Positions 63,090 through 64,000 of a DNA stretch of 64,000 nt are shown here, in pieces. Made by a program: the position numbers and the translations under genes. Positions within the stretch are counted from its first letter, which is position 1. Each line of letters opens with the position of its first letter. The notes beneath the pieces were generated by a model, which saw nothing but the letters and a program-made list of their open reading frames with translations, ran no database searches and was not told the DNA's origin. The stretch comes from Polystyrenella longa (lineage in GTDB: Bacteria > Planctomycetota > Planctomycetia > Planctomycetales > Planctomycetaceae): assembly GCF_007750395.1 (NCBI RefSeq), contig NZ_CP036281.1:2689001-2753000 (forward strand), read 5' to 3'.

Positions 63090-64000
63090 TTAACCTGGAA
63101 GTTGGGTTGATCCCATCAGGTAGCGGTCGCATTCGCGAGCGACGCCTCGGCCTTCGTTAATCGCCCAGACGATAAGTGATTGGCCGCGACGGCAGTCACC
63201 AGCGGCGAAAACGCCATCCACATTGGTCGCGTAATTACCGTATTCGGCTTCGTAATTGGAGCGGTTGTCACATGTGACGCCCAATTGCTCGGCAACTGGA
63301 GATTCAGGGCCCAGGAAACCAAGAGCAAGGAAAACGAGGTCGGCTTTGAGAACTCGCTCTGTACCTGGAATCGGACTGAAGGGGGCCCCACCCGGAATAG
63401 GTTTGGACCAGTCTACTTCGACTGTTTTCAGACCAGTCAAATTACCCTTGTCATCGCCGATAAACTCGACCGTGGAAACTTGAAACTGTCGTGGATCATC
63501 ACCGAAGACAGCCGCCGCTTCCTCGTGACCGTAATCGACGCGGAAGATCTTAGGCCATTGAGGCCAGGGATTGTCAGCAGCTCGTTCTGTAGGTGGTTCA
63601 GGAACGATCTCCAGGTTGACCAGTGATTTGCAGCCATGTCGCATGGAAGTTCCAAGGCAGTCGTTTCCGGTGTCTCCACCACCAATTACGATAACGTGTT
63701 TATCCTTCGCAGTGATGTAGTTGTCATCTTCCAAGTTACTGTCGAGCAGGCTTTTGGTGTTCTGATGGAGGAATTCCATAGCGAAGTGGACGCCTTTAAA
63801 CTCTCGTCCAGGCATATTGAGATCGCGAGGTTTAGTCGCTCCAGTGCAAAGCACGACGGAGTCAAAATCTTTCTTCAACTGTTCCGCCTGAATGTCTTTT
63901 CCGATTTCCATATTGGTAACGAACTTGATACCCTCTTCTTCAAGCAGTGTAACGCGTCGTTCGACCACGGGCTTTTCCAGTTTCATACTGGGAATACCGT
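63090..64000 (-). CDS. gltD: Glutamate synthase small subunit (NADPH), 5' end outside window
   Basis: Partial. The last about 303 residues are present; the frame is open at the window edge with [10 protein letters not shown], which is mid-protein GltD sequence. FAD/NAD(P)-binding parts are seen: [48 protein letters not shown], and [20 protein letters not shown]. The small subunit passes NADPH electrons to GltB for glutamate synthesis from glutamine and 2-oxoglutarate. Strong terminator downstream. Confidence 0.94.
   Translation of the reverse strand, partial: GIPSMKLEKPVVERRVTLLEEEGIKFVTNMEIGKDIQAEQLKKDFDSVVLCTGATKPRDLNMPGREFKGVHFAMEFLHQNTKSLLDSNLEDDNYITAKDKHVIVIGGGDTGNDCLGTSMRHGCKSLVNLEIVPEPPTERAADNPWPQWPKIFRVDYGHEEAAAVFGDDPRQFQVSTVEFIGDDKGNLTGLKTVEVDWSKPIPGGAPFSPIPGTERVLKADLVFLALGFLGPESPVAEQLGVTCDNRSNYEAEYGNYATNVDGVFAAGDCRRGQSLIVWAINEGRGVARECDRYLMGSTQLPG

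Overview
The window looks like a chromosomal stretch of a member of the Planctomycetota with moderate GC. The markers are a cytochrome/DUF1549/DUF1553 protein paired with a DUF1501 protein, a DUF1559 pseudopilin-like protein with an H-x9-DG motif, Tat-exported sugar isomerase-like TIM barrels, an exported peroxidase carrying an LEERTMLS motif, and many secreted beta-propeller or VCBS proteins. All calls come from reading the sequence; no database search was run.

Layout. 1-8.9 kb: the 3' part of a fused hydantoinase/5-oxoprolinase gene, converging on a minus-strand block (IclR regulator, giant cytochrome/DUF1553 protein, DUF1501 protein) with palindromes at the regulator's 5' end. 8.9-13.1 kb: an AT-richer accessory patch with unrecognised small genes, two copies of a 253-bp direct repeat that contains a 215-bp element with 15-bp terminal inverted repeats, a SUMF1-domain gene of uncertain 5' end and an exported protein. 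13.1-29.4 kb: mostly core functions. These are a GntR regulator divergent from an FAD oxidoreductase translationally coupled to a YtqB/MnmM-type methyltransferase (a likely tRNA U34 modification pair), a phosphopantetheinyl transferase, a lipid-kinase-like membrane protein, RimI, ribosomal protein S1, a PAP2 phosphatase, a MoxR ATPase, a DsbD-N-like protein, pyruvate kinase and a sarcosine/N-methyltryptophan oxidase-like enzyme.

29.4-38.5 kb: a degenerate homocitrate/isopropylmalate-synthase-like protein next to an enolase-superfamily enzyme, an NAD-dependent epimerase, an alpha/beta hydrolase, tRNA-Phe(GAA), a GlpT-type transporter, a BtuF-like corrinoid-binding protein, a VCBS-repeat protein and tRNA-Leu(CAG). 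38.5-42.8 kb, directly after tRNA-Leu: a run of small unrecognised, mostly membrane proteins and an aminoglycoside-phosphotransferase-like gene split into two overlapping frames. 43-52.7 kb: exported proteins (six-hairpin-like, animal-type heme peroxidase, NHL propeller, glycosidase-like) and a membrane class III nucleotide cyclase.

52.9-54.8 kb: a clear cobalamin riboswitch on the minus strand leads into a DUF1559 pseudopilin-like gene and an overlapping lipoprotein gene, an unusual cargo for B12 control. 55.3-64 kb: a KAP-like membrane P-loop ATPase, two exported xylose-isomerase-like TIM barrels, an SMP-30 lactonase, a phosphate-selective-type porin, a glycerophosphodiesterase and the 3' part of gltD. 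Most promising for follow-up are the coupled MnmC(o)-like/MnmM pair, the B12-riboswitch operon, the inverted-repeat element pair and the pseudo-HOA-synthase.
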